A stretch of 48,199 bases of DNA from CABQCM01 sp965145485 (GTDB lineage: Bacteria > Bacillota > Clostridia > Oscillospirales > Acutalibacteraceae). Below, piece by piece: positions 41,105-48,199 of the stretch (positions are counted from its first letter, which is position 1; every line of letters begins with the position of its first letter). The DNA lies in the NCBI GenBank assembly GCA_965145485.1, contig CBCTCU010000020.1:1-48199 (forward strand). Reading direction: 5' to 3'. The notes beneath the pieces are model-generated. The model was given only the letters and a program-made list of their open reading frames with translations, had not been told where the DNA came from and ran no database searches. Made by a program: the position numbers and the translations under genes.

Positions 41105-41147
41105 AAAAAATATCCAACCGCCGCGGGCAGCCGGCGTGTTGGATATC
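41105..41147 (-). terminator. Terminator of the DUF1638-AraC operon
   Basis: On the minus strand: a stem built from ATATCCAACA..CGCCG and CGGCG..GTTGGATAT (41146-41132 with 41124-41110) followed by TTTTTT. It lies about 52 nt past the AraC-family stop. Confidence 0.85.
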
Positions 41148-41198
41148 ACCGATATCATTGGTTTGTTCCTTCAGCAAACCGATAAAGCGGGCGGCCTG

Positions 41199-41933
41199 TT
41201 AAGAAACCTTCTCCCCCGCGGGCGGAACGGCGGAGGGCAGCTTTCCCCGGCAATCGCGGTAACGCTTGGGCGACACCCCCACGATCCGTTTGAACACCTT
41301 GGTGTAGTAGCTCTGATCCTCAAATCCGCAGAGGTTGGCCACGTCGACCAGACGTATGGAATTGTCCAGCAGCAGGCTCTTGCTCTTTTCCACCCGCACG
41401 GCGTTGATATAGGAGGTGAGGTTCATCCCCGTCTCCTCCTTGAAAATACTGCTCAGGTAGGAGCGGCTGAGATAAATGTGCCCCGCCAGTTCGTCGAGCG
41501 TAATGCGGCGGCGGTAGTTGACCTTGACATACTCCATCACCCGGTAAACCACATCGGAATGCTTCATACGGGTAAAATCAAAGGAATAATTGATAAAACG
41601 GTGCAAAATATCGGTCAGCCAGATGCTGAATTCCTCCACGGTGGTCAAGCGCTCGATTTGGGTGAAATACCTCTGGTTTTGCTCAAAAATTTCCCCCACG
41701 TCGGCGCCCGCGTCAATGGCGGCGCGCGAGAGCAGCACCACCAGCTCGATGACCCGGGCCTTGATACCGGGCAATTCAAAATTGTTGGAGATATAGATAT
41801 ACCCCAATAAATCGTTGAGCGTAGCCTGCGCCCCCTCCCGGTCATGGTTGCCGATCAGCGAGCAGAGGCTTTTTTCCAGTTCAATAGGGTAAAAAAGCGA
41901 GTTTTCTTCCAGCAAAAGTTTCGTCAAATTCAT
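41199..41933 (-). CDS. AraC-family transcriptional regulator
   Basis: 244 aa. Start at 41933, overlapping the stop of the upstream DUF1638 gene (ATGA), with GAGGTGG upstream. The C-terminal 100 residues hold the two helix-turn-helix motifs of AraC/XylS proteins (ITLDELAGHIYLSRSYLSSIFKEETG and IRLVDVANLCGFEDQSYYTKVFKRIVGVSPKRYR). The N-terminal 130 residues are helical (SLCSLIGNHDREGAQATLNDLLGYIYI) and contain no cupin, so it is not a sugar-type AraC. Similar layouts occur in regulators near corrinoid methyltransferase and vitamin B12-dependent pathways. Coupled translation with DUF1638 suggests it controls this divergent cluster. Confidence 0.9.
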   Translation of the reverse strand: MNLTKLLLEENSLFYPIELEKSLCSLIGNHDREGAQATLNDLLGYIYISNNFELPGIKARVIELVVLLSRAAIDAGADVGEIFEQNQRYFTQIERLTTVEEFSIWLTDILHRFINYSFDFTRMKHSDVVYRVMEYVKVNYRRRITLDELAGHIYLSRSYLSSIFKEETGMNLTSYINAVRVEKSKSLLLDNSIRLVDVANLCGFEDQSYYTKVFKRIVGVSPKRYRDCRGKLPSAVPPAGEKVS

Positions 41934-42688
41934 AAGGCCACCTCTTCCCGGCCGGGATTCGCCGCTTTGATCTTGGAGCCGTCGTATGCGGCCTCGATCT
42001 GAAATCCGGGAGGGCAAAAGAGAAACTCCTCCTCATTCCATTCCCCCCGCACCATCTTTTCCAGAAGGCGTTCGCTGCCGTCGACCGTAAAATAGCGCCA
42101 GCCGGCATCCTGCGCAAGGCGCTTTGCGGTCTGCGCGTCCCCGTCGCGCTCCAGCCGGGGGGAGCGAATATAGCCGCAGGCCTGATAATGCTCCACCCAC
42201 AGCATATCCTGCTCGATGAGGAACTGCGCGTTGTCTTCCCCATAGCGCTGGGCATATTCCGCCCTTTTTTGCTCGAGCGCTTCGGGCATGGGGAGATAAG
42301 CGCTTTCGATCCAGCCGTTGTTGAGCCAGAAGGTTCCGGGCCGTTTGGCAAACAGCTCGAGGTACCGGCTCTGGGAACCCAAAAACAGGGCGATGCAGTC
42401 ATCGGTGCGGGGAACCACCAGGGGGTACCGCCCCGCCTGTAACCCCACTACCCCGTTGGAGCACAGCCCGTATCCTAAGACAACCGCGTCGGGCTGGTGC
42501 TTGATCAGGCCGTTATCGATGTCCGCCTCCAACCCCTGTATGGCGGTCTGAAGCATGCTCCTCAGCCGGTCGGGCGTATCGTGCAGCCCCTGCGGCAGCC
42601 AGGTGATATCAACCGTCTGGGGGCTTTTCGCCGCGTAATAGCTCAGCTCGCGCGTCAGAACCCGGCAGGCCAGCAGATGGATTCTCAT
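41930..42688 (-). CDS. DUF1638 family protein
   Basis: 252 aa. Start at 42688 with GGAGTG 7 nt upstream; an open frame continues upstream into repeat locus C but lacks a ribosome site. DUF1638 hallmarks: MRIHLLACRVLTRELSYY at the start, DAVVLGYGLCSNGVVGL in the middle, then VPRTDDCIALFLGSQSRY. Cys8 and Cys76, in the middle motif, are conserved-looking and may be metal or corrinoid related, but this is an inference. The family is found with corrinoid methyltransferase clusters in anaerobes and methanogens; its biochemical role is not established to my knowledge. It is first in a two-gene operon with the AraC-type regulator and lies divergent to a RACo-like activator. Confidence 0.87.
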   Translation of the reverse strand: MRIHLLACRVLTRELSYYAAKSPQTVDITWLPQGLHDTPDRLRSMLQTAIQGLEADIDNGLIKHQPDAVVLGYGLCSNGVVGLQAGRYPLVVPRTDDCIALFLGSQSRYLELFAKRPGTFWLNNGWIESAYLPMPEALEQKRAEYAQRYGEDNAQFLIEQDMLWVEHYQACGYIRSPRLERDGDAQTAKRLAQDAGWRYFTVDGSERLLEKMVRGEWNEEEFLFCPPGFQIEAAYDGSKIKAANPGREEVAL

Positions 42689-43152
42689 AAGCGACACTCC
42701 AATTTTGGTGGTCATTTGATGGAAGGTATGGTATAATAGCCGCGAACGGCTATGATACTCTGATTTTGAGCACGGGCCTACGGCCATGTGCATAAGATAC
42801 CATTCGCGCTGCGTGTTCATGGTATCATAGCCGCGAACGGCTATGATACTTTGATTTTGAGCACGGGCCGGAGGTCATGTGCAGAGGATGCCATTCACAC
42901 AGTGTAATCATGGCATGAAACCCGTAGACGGCTATTATGCTTCCGTTTGGGATCCACGGCCATGTGCTTAAAGATATCGTTCGCGCAGCGCGGCTCCGGT
43001 GTCATAACCGCCAACGACCATGGCGCCTAAGCGGGCAGAATAACCGCAGCTCCCAACGCGAGCGATATCGTGGGGCGCCGTGTTGGAGGTTGTCATAGAA
43101 ACAGCATCCTTCGTAATGATTTAGTATACCACTCGAAAGGCGTGGACGCAAT
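42689..43152. other. Divergent intergenic region with repeat locus C
   Basis: About 464 nt between the DUF1638 operon (minus) and the ASKHA activator (plus). More than half is 91-bp repeat DNA. The rest (43000-43152) shows no gene; GTATAC near 43123 is a possible weak -10 for the activator. Confidence 0.55.
42727..42999 (+). repeat. 91-bp repeat locus C (three tandem units)
   Basis: Units at 42727-42817, 42818-42908 and 42909-42999, each 91 bp, the third most diverged. In unit 2 stem 1 is perfect (42822-42833 with 42838-42849, loop CGAA) but carries C-G at 42826/42845, where locus B has A-T. In unit 1 the same position is A-G, a half-changed state. The inter-unit pairing GATACCAT (42796-42803) with ATGGTATC (42819-42826) is also kept by paired changes. 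Confidence 0.9.
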
Positions 43153-44739
43153 ATGATTTATTGTACCATTCATCAGGACGGAAAGGTTCAAAAAATAGCC
43201 CTTCCCCATCCCATGCTGCTCTCGGAGGTGCTGGCGGGGCGCGGGCTGCCGGTGGAAATGCCCTGCGGAGGCAGGCAGCGGTGCCTCAAGTGCCGGGTTG
43301 TGGCGCGAGGGGAGATATCGCCCCCTTCCGAGCGGGAGCGGGAATTGCTGACCGCCGGGGAGCTCGAGCAGGGTGTGCGTTTTGCCTGCATGACGACCCT
43401 GCTTGGCGACGCGCAGATCGATTTTTCGGCCGACAAAGCGCGCGATCACATCCTCACCCGCGGCGCGCTGCCCGACTTTGCGCTGGAGCCTTGGGCCGAC
43501 GGGCTGGGGGCCGCCATCGACATCGGCACCACCACCCTTGCCGCCTATTTATACCGCCTGAGCGACGGCGCGCTGCTGTCGACCGGCACGCGGAAAAATC
43601 CGCAGGATTCCTTTGGGGCCGACGTCATCTCCCGGCTGGAAAAGTCCCTTGGCGGCGCGGGTGAGGCGCTGGCGTCGGCCATCCGGCAGGGGCTGAGCGA
43701 GCTGCTGGAGGAGCTGTGCGCCTCGGCCGGTACCACGGCCGCACAGCTCGACTGCCTGGTCATCACGGGGAATACTGCCATGCTGTACCTGTTGAGCGGG
43801 GAAAACCCGCAGTCGATCACCGCCGTGCCGTTTGCGCAGGACGACAGCTTTGGCAGGATGGTGCCCCCCCGCAGCCTGGAGCTTCCCCTGCGCGACGATG
43901 CAAAAGTCTACCTTACCCGGGTCATCTCGGCGTATGTCGGCGGGGACATCACCTCGGCTGTTTTGACCGCCGGCTTTGTAGACGAGCAGGGGATACGTGC
44001 CAACGCGACCGAGCTGCTGTGCGACATCGGCACCAACGGCGAGATGGTGCTGCTCAGCGGGGGGGCGCTGTATGGATGCTCCACCGCGGCCGGCCCGGCG
44101 TTTGAAGGGGCTGGCCTGCATCAGGGGATGAACGCCCGCAGCGGCGCCATCCACCGCGTCACCATGGAAGAGGGGCGCATCGTCTCTCATGTGCTAGACG
44201 GGGTTACGGCGGTGGGAATCTGCGGCTCGGGCATCGTGGATGCGCTGGCCGTACTGCTCGACGCGGGGGTGCTCGATGAGAGCGGATACTTAAATGAGGA
44301 TGGCCATGATTTTGAGGATTGCATCGTCGAGGTCGACGGCTCGCCCGCCTTTCGTCTGCCGGGGACGCAGGTGGTGATTACCCAGCAGGATATCCGCACC
44401 ATTCAACTGGCCAAGTCGGCCATCTGCGCGGGGATGACCGCGCTGTTGGCCGAAGCGGGCGTAGCGCCCGGCCAGGTGGAGCGCTTTTTGATCGCCGGAG
44501 GATTTGGAAGCTGTATTGACGTGCGTTCGGCCGAGCGCATTGGGTTGATTTTGCCCGGATTTTCCGAGCGGTCGGCCGTTTTGGGTAACGCAGCCGGCAC
44601 GGGGGCCTGTATGGCCCTGCTTAGCCGTTCGATGCTCGCCCGCAGCGAGCAGCTTGCGGGAATGTGCGCTACGGTGGAGCTGTCGACCAACCCGGTCTTT
44701 ATGGAGGCGTATGTGGACGGTATGTCCTTTCCGGAATAG
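43153..44739 (+). CDS. RACo-like ferredoxin-ASKHA protein (corrinoid protein reactivator)
   Basis: 528 aa. ATG at 43153; the ribosome site is weak (AAGGCGTGG). The N-terminal 80 residues are a plant-type [2Fe-2S] ferredoxin with Cys38, Cys44, Cys47 (C-x5-C-x2-C) and Cys79. A linker and middle domain follow, then the DUF4445/ASKHA ATPase (AIDIGTTTLAAYL near 119, ITGNTAMLYLL, ELLCDIGTNGEM, GICGSGIVDAL, FLIAGGFGSCID). RACo and RamA proteins of this build use ATP to return Co(II) corrinoid proteins to active Co(I) for methyl transfer. RamA ends with a [4Fe-4S] domain; here no such Cys cluster is seen, so it is closer to RACo. The methyltransferase and corrinoid protein it should serve are not in the window. 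Confidence 0.92.
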   Translation: MIYCTIHQDGKVQKIALPHPMLLSEVLAGRGLPVEMPCGGRQRCLKCRVVARGEISPPSERERELLTAGELEQGVRFACMTTLLGDAQIDFSADKARDHILTRGALPDFALEPWADGLGAAIDIGTTTLAAYLYRLSDGALLSTGTRKNPQDSFGADVISRLEKSLGGAGEALASAIRQGLSELLEELCASAGTTAAQLDCLVITGNTAMLYLLSGENPQSITAVPFAQDDSFGRMVPPRSLELPLRDDAKVYLTRVISAYVGGDITSAVLTAGFVDEQGIRANATELLCDIGTNGEMVLLSGGALYGCSTAAGPAFEGAGLHQGMNARSGAIHRVTMEEGRIVSHVLDGVTAVGICGSGIVDALAVLLDAGVLDESGYLNEDGHDFEDCIVEVDGSPAFRLPGTQVVITQQDIRTIQLAKSAICAGMTALLAEAGVAPGQVERFLIAGGFGSCIDVRSAERIGLILPGFSERSAVLGNAAGTGACMALLSRSMLARSEQLAGMCATVELSTNPVFMEAYVDGMSFPE

Positions 44740-44772
44740 GGCGGGTGTGTGCGGCGTAGCCGCCCCGCCTGA

Positions 44773-45501
44773 CAGCCGGCCATCAAGCAGGAGATAGGCG
44801 TTTCCGCTTCCCAGTTGAGCCGCATTGTCAGCGGCGAAACGAGAACGGTCAGCAGTGATATTCTCATAGGCGTGGCAAAGGAATTTAAGGTATCGACAGA
44901 CTACATACTGGGCTTGTCTACCGTGAGCGTTCGTAAAAGCTACGATATTTCTGAATTAGGCTTGTCCGAGGGAGCCGTGAGGGGGCTTGTGACGGGTGCT
45001 GTTGATGTGCAAATCCTCAACCGCCTGTTGGAACACAGGAATTTTCCTAAGCTGATAGATTTGATACGGATTTATTTTCAGGACACGGCGGCAAAGGGGA
45101 TAACAGCAAGAAACCAGTTTATCGAGATAGCAACGGCTTCCCTGTCCGATCTGATGAAAGAACACCCGGAACACCGGGCGGAAGCAAAGCAGGATTTACA
45201 GCTTTTGAACGCTCAGAAGATGGGGGAACATGAAGCGGAGATTGAAAAAATCAAAAATGTGTTCCTTGCTATCCTGCGGGACATTAAGAAAGATATTGAC
45301 AACGGGGAACAGCCGGGGGAAGCTGTGACCGCTGCTATGTTCCAAGCCATGCGGGACGCACTGGCGGAACAGAAACAAAACCCGCTTTCCATTGATGATG
45401 TAACGGCGATGATAGCCGGACAGATTGCGCCGATGGATAAAGAAACTGCCGACCTGTTCCAGCAGTTTGCGAAAAAGATGATTGAGCAGGCGGGAAAATA
45501 A
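44773..45501 (+). pseudogene. XRE-family regulator, 5'-truncated
   Basis: The reading frame enters right after a stop (TGA at 44770-44772) in the middle of a helix-turn-helix: AIKQEIGVSASQLSRIVSGET, then TVSSDILIGVAKEFKVSTDYILGLS, the normal end of an HTH_XRE domain. Helix 1 and the start codon are missing. The rest (about 190 residues, ending LFQQFAKKMIEQAGK) resembles regulators carried by conjugative elements of gut Firmicutes. A TTG at 44815 has no ribosome site and would leave half an HTH. The break falls about 35 nt after the corrinoid activator gene, so this is probably where foreign DNA joined the chromosome, or where an element was partly deleted. Confidence 0.8.
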
Positions 45502-45510
45502 GAATGTTGG

Positions 45511-45539
45511 TTGTAGCGGATAGCTTTGTGTGTTACAAT
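45511..45539 (+). promoter_or_regulatory. Sigma-A promoter of the restriction-modification operon
   Basis: TTGTAG (45511-45516), 17 nt, TACAAT (45534-45539), about 50 nt before the methyltransferase start. Confidence 0.65.
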
Positions 45540-45593
45540 AAAGATGGGTTATTTTGATTTCTTTTTTCAAACTTTAGAAAGCGAGGTGTACTG

Positions 45594-46442
45594 ATGAACC
45601 CGGTTTTGAAATATCGTGGAGGAAAATCGAGGGAAATCCCCCGCTTTCTTCAATATATACCAGATGATTTCAATCGTTACATTGAACCTTTTTTTGGAGG
45701 CGGAGCTGTTTTCTTTTATCTTGAGCCCGATAGTGCGATTATCAATGATGCAAATACGAGGTTAATGACTTTTTATCAGCAGTTGAGAGATGACTATCCC
45801 ACCATGCGCGTACAACTTGATACTCTTCAACAGTTATATGAAGCTAACCAGGCAGAATTTAAGAGATTAAAAGCATTGACCCCTGATGAGAGGGTTCCCA
45901 ACGCAAATGAAGATTTATACTATCGTATGAGGGAGTTGTTTAACCACCCTGACGATACCTATTTAGATGGAGTTTTATACTTTTTCATTAATAAAACGGC
46001 ATATTCTGGAATGATTCGCTATAATAACAACGGAGAATATAATGTTCCGTTTGGCCGTTATCCAAATCTCAATACCAAATTAGTAACGCAACAACATAGC
46101 GAATTGTTACAAAGAGCGGAATTGTTTAATCTTGATTACAATGATATATTCAATATGGCCGAGGCTGATGATTTTATCTTCCTTGACCCGCCGTATGACT
46201 GCATTTTCAATGATTATGGCAATATTGATATGATGAACGGTTTCGATGAGGCAGAACATAGGCGCTTAGCTGCTGATTTTAGAAATTTACCGTGTCGTGC
46301 TCTAATGGTAATAGGGAAAACGCCTTTAACCGAAGAATTGTATGGAGATTATATATTTGATGAGTATTATAAAAACTACTCAGTCAATATAAAAAATCGA
46401 TTTAACAACGATAAAATGCACATTATCGTTAAAAATTATTAA
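45594..46442 (+). CDS. D12-class (Dam-like) DNA adenine N6-methyltransferase
   Basis: 282 aa. ATG at 45594 with GAGGTG 6 nt upstream. Motif X is LKYRGGK, motif I EPFFGGGAVFF (AdoMet binding) and motif IV DPPYD (catalytic), the alpha-class order of Dam, DpnM and EcoRV-type enzymes. A NKTAYSGMIRYNNNGEYNVPFG segment, typical of D12 enzymes, lies near 130-155. It is followed 14 nt later by an AlwI-family endonuclease, so it is the protective partner. AlwI cuts near GGATC; a Dam-like enzyme acting on GATC or GGATC would protect both strands, since each has an A. Codon use and base composition are clearly more AT-rich than the chromosome on the left, a sign of transfer. Confidence 0.92.
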   Translation: MNPVLKYRGGKSREIPRFLQYIPDDFNRYIEPFFGGGAVFFYLEPDSAIINDANTRLMTFYQQLRDDYPTMRVQLDTLQQLYEANQAEFKRLKALTPDERVPNANEDLYYRMRELFNHPDDTYLDGVLYFFINKTAYSGMIRYNNNGEYNVPFGRYPNLNTKLVTQQHSELLQRAELFNLDYNDIFNMAEADDFIFLDPPYDCIFNDYGNIDMMNGFDEAEHRRLAADFRNLPCRALMVIGKTPLTEELYGDYIFDEYYKNYSVNIKNRFNNDKMHIIVKNY

Positions 46443-46456
46443 TAGGAGGTGTTGTT

Positions 46457-48145
46457 GTGGCAAGAATTGATAATAAACTGCTGTTCTTTACTACTTCACC
46501 GAGGACACCTGCTAAGATGATCCCTGAAATAAAACTTTTGTCTGAAAGGTTTTCAGGAAAGCCCTGGAATAAACCAACCCAAGAGGAATTTATAGACGAA
46601 TTGGCTCAAAGTGATTTTTTTGAAGGAAAAGGATCGCCGTCTGATAAGGCTTTTAGTGCTCGAGATCGTATCAATCGAGCACCAAAGGCTTTAGGCTTTA
46701 TCGATCTAAATCCCTGCGTGGCATTAACTGAAGCAGGGGATTCTTTCATTTACGGGAAGCGTCCACAGGAGATATTTTTACGGCAGTTACTAAAGTTTCA
46801 GTTACCTTCTCCATATCATTCGGAGAACAGAAATATTGCAGGGACTTTTTATATTCGGCCTTATCTTGAAATCTTACGACTGGTTCGAGAATTAGAATAT
46901 ATTACTTTTGATGAATTCAAAATATTTGCCGTTCAAATGACAGATTATCACAAATTTGAAGAGATAAGAGATTCTATTTTGCGATTTAGGGAAGCAAAAT
47001 CTCAAAATAGAGGGCAATACAAGCGTTTTGTTAACGATATATGGGAAAACGCAATATTAGAAATACATAAAGATAGGATTGCGGCTGGTAAAACGAGAAC
47101 AAGAGAGACTAACGATGCCAGCCTCAAAAAATTTATTGCTACGCAAAAAAGCAATATGAGAGATTATGCAGATGCTTGTTTCAGATATTTGAGATATACT
47201 GGACTAATCTCCATTTCACACAAAAGCCGGTCCATATCAATTTTTGAGGATAAGATTGTCGAAGTGGATTTTATCCTTTCGACAGTATCACGCGACCCTG
47301 TTTATATTGATGATGTAAACGCTTACAAGGCATATTTGTTTTCTGCTAACGCTCCTGTTCTCTATACAGATAATGAAGCCAATATTGTTGATGTCCTTAT
47401 GCGTATTGGTTCTTTTACAAGACGAGAATTAGCTGGGAAAACCATTGAAGAACTAAAAGATTTACGCGACGATATAGTTAAACAGCACAAAGATGCTGTT
47501 ATTCATGAGCAAGTTGCCAAGATAAAGTCCTATGCCCTGTATTCGGAAATCATAGACACATTCAACGAAATTATTGCCGATGAATATTATGACGCTCCTT
47601 TGATGCTTGAGTATAACACATGGCGAGCTATGACAATGCTTGACGGTGGAAATATCAAAGGCAACTTCAATTTTGATGATGCCGGACAACCGCTGTCTAC
47701 TGCGGCTGGAAACATGCCGGATATTGAATGTGACTATGATGATTTTGCCCTATCCGTAGAAGTGACATTGCAGTCCGGGCAACGCCAGTACGAATCGGAA
47801 GGAGAACCCGTTGCACGACATTACGGACAACTAAAAAAGAAAAGCGGAAAAGAAACCTACTGCCTTTTTATTGCTCCAACAATCAACGCAGCGACTTTAG
47901 CGCATTTTTATGGATTAAACCATCTTTCTATTGCGCTTTATGGCGGGAAGTCTAAAATTATCCCGTTAGAATTAGACCAGTTCATGCGTCTTATTGAGAA
48001 TTCGTACAATTACGAAACTCAGCCAGAGCCAAAAGACATTCGACGTTTTCTTGATTGCGCCATTATGCTATGTGAAAAAGCAACTGATGAAAACAACTGG
48101 CGTTCTGGAATTCAAACTTGTGTTGATATGTGGCTGGCATCATAA
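46457..48145 (+). CDS. AlwI-family type II restriction endonuclease
   Basis: 562 aa. GTG start at 46457 with AGGAGG 8 nt upstream. Resembles the RE_AlwI family (PF09491): the N-terminus LLFFTTSPRTPAKMIPEIKLL and a winged-helix-rich first half, then a C-terminal nuclease part. The candidate PD-(D/E)xK core is DIECDYDDFALSVEVTLQSGQRQYESEGE near 425-455 (Asp, then Glu in SVEVT, with Gln in place of Lys), followed by CLFIAPTINAAT. Relatives bind the 5-base site GGATC and cut outside it. The matching methyltransferase precedes it. Length and frame are intact, so the system is probably functional. Confidence 0.88.
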   Translation: MARIDNKLLFFTTSPRTPAKMIPEIKLLSERFSGKPWNKPTQEEFIDELAQSDFFEGKGSPSDKAFSARDRINRAPKALGFIDLNPCVALTEAGDSFIYGKRPQEIFLRQLLKFQLPSPYHSENRNIAGTFYIRPYLEILRLVRELEYITFDEFKIFAVQMTDYHKFEEIRDSILRFREAKSQNRGQYKRFVNDIWENAILEIHKDRIAAGKTRTRETNDASLKKFIATQKSNMRDYADACFRYLRYTGLISISHKSRSISIFEDKIVEVDFILSTVSRDPVYIDDVNAYKAYLFSANAPVLYTDNEANIVDVLMRIGSFTRRELAGKTIEELKDLRDDIVKQHKDAVIHEQVAKIKSYALYSEIIDTFNEIIADEYYDAPLMLEYNTWRAMTMLDGGNIKGNFNFDDAGQPLSTAAGNMPDIECDYDDFALSVEVTLQSGQRQYESEGEPVARHYGQLKKKSGKETYCLFIAPTINAATLAHFYGLNHLSIALYGGKSKIIPLELDQFMRLIENSYNYETQPEPKDIRRFLDCAIMLCEKATDENNWRSGIQTCVDMWLAS

Positions 48146-48199
48146 AATAGCAAAGCCAGCCGAGCCAGTCAACGGTCAAGATGAACGGCGCATTTCATG
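48146..48199. other. Right edge of the window, mobile-element-like flank
   Basis: 54 nt after the endonuclease stop, with a short inverted element (AAAGCCAGCC...). It is too short to assign and continues outside the window. Confidence 0.25.

Larger units (their letters stand above)
40708..41198. other. Intergenic region between tsaD and the AraC-family gene
   Basis: About 490 nt. It holds the hairpins at 40788-40819 and 41105-41147 (listed separately). The middle part (about 40840-41090) is more AT-rich than its surroundings and has no gene I can support. Confidence 0.5.

Noticed and set aside
42727..42999. CRISPR array
   Set aside because: The 91-bp units are contiguous, with no unique spacers of regular size between short identical repeats, and there are no cas genes in the window.

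Overview
The window looks like chromosomal DNA of an anaerobic, spore-forming, GC-rich member of the Clostridia, most likely a gut Oscillospiraceae/Ruminococcaceae-type bacterium. The evidence is strong AGGAGG-type ribosome sites, mixed ATG/GTG/TTG starts, ECF vitamin transport, a DUF4364 protein, a spore-type collagen-like protein with its glycosyltransferase, an NPKTG sortase-type anchor, and a phenylacetate-CoA ligase/ACT pair typical of amino-acid fermenters. The assignment rests on gene content and style, not on a database search.

Layout. 1-730: 3' end of a 23S rRNA gene, 5S rRNA and tRNA-Asn, followed by a hairpin-rich non-coding element (785-1068). 1263-2649 (minus): an unknown ADP-ribosyltransferase-like protein and a HAD phosphatase. 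2671-4405: a long gene-free stretch holding 91-bp repeat locus A and a long leader. 4406-14512 (plus): an apparent operon of a giant sortase-anchored surface protein with DUF4430 and terpenoid-cyclase-like toroid domains (the two folds of animal intrinsic factor/transcobalamin), a second DUF4430 protein, EcfT, and a fused ATPase-ATPase-S-component ECF protein. I read this as a candidate cobalamin capture and import system. 14695-15015: repeat locus B. 15224-18867: SGNH hydrolase, DUF4364 regulator, phenylacetate-CoA ligase and double-ACT protein. 19435-21664 (minus): collagen-like glycoprotein and glycosyltransferase. 22465-25016: a three-gene ABC-2 exporter whose 3' end has been amplified into a 192-bp tandem repeat. 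25787-26356: an AAC(6')-like acetyltransferase.

26463-37902 is a phosphate region: a Pho-box-like promoter, pstS (circularly permuted), pstC, pstA, pstB, phoU, phoP, phoR, an unknown minus-strand membrane protein, and a Na/Pi symporter with its own PhoU domain. Then come a TIM-barrel isomerase-like protein, tsaD, and a divergent cluster of DUF1638 protein plus AraC regulator (minus) and a RACo-like ASKHA corrinoid-activation protein (plus). Repeat locus C sits between the two arms of that cluster.

From about 44773 to the end the DNA becomes visibly AT-richer and looks acquired: a 5'-truncated XRE regulator, a D12-class adenine methyltransferase and an AlwI-family restriction endonuclease.

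Two themes tie the window together. The first is corrinoid handling (intrinsic-factor-like surface proteins and ECF importer at one end, corrinoid-protein reactivation genes at the other). The second is phosphate supply. The most unusual non-coding signal is the 91-bp repeat family, with arm-preserving base changes and alternative pairings, present at three intergenic loci.
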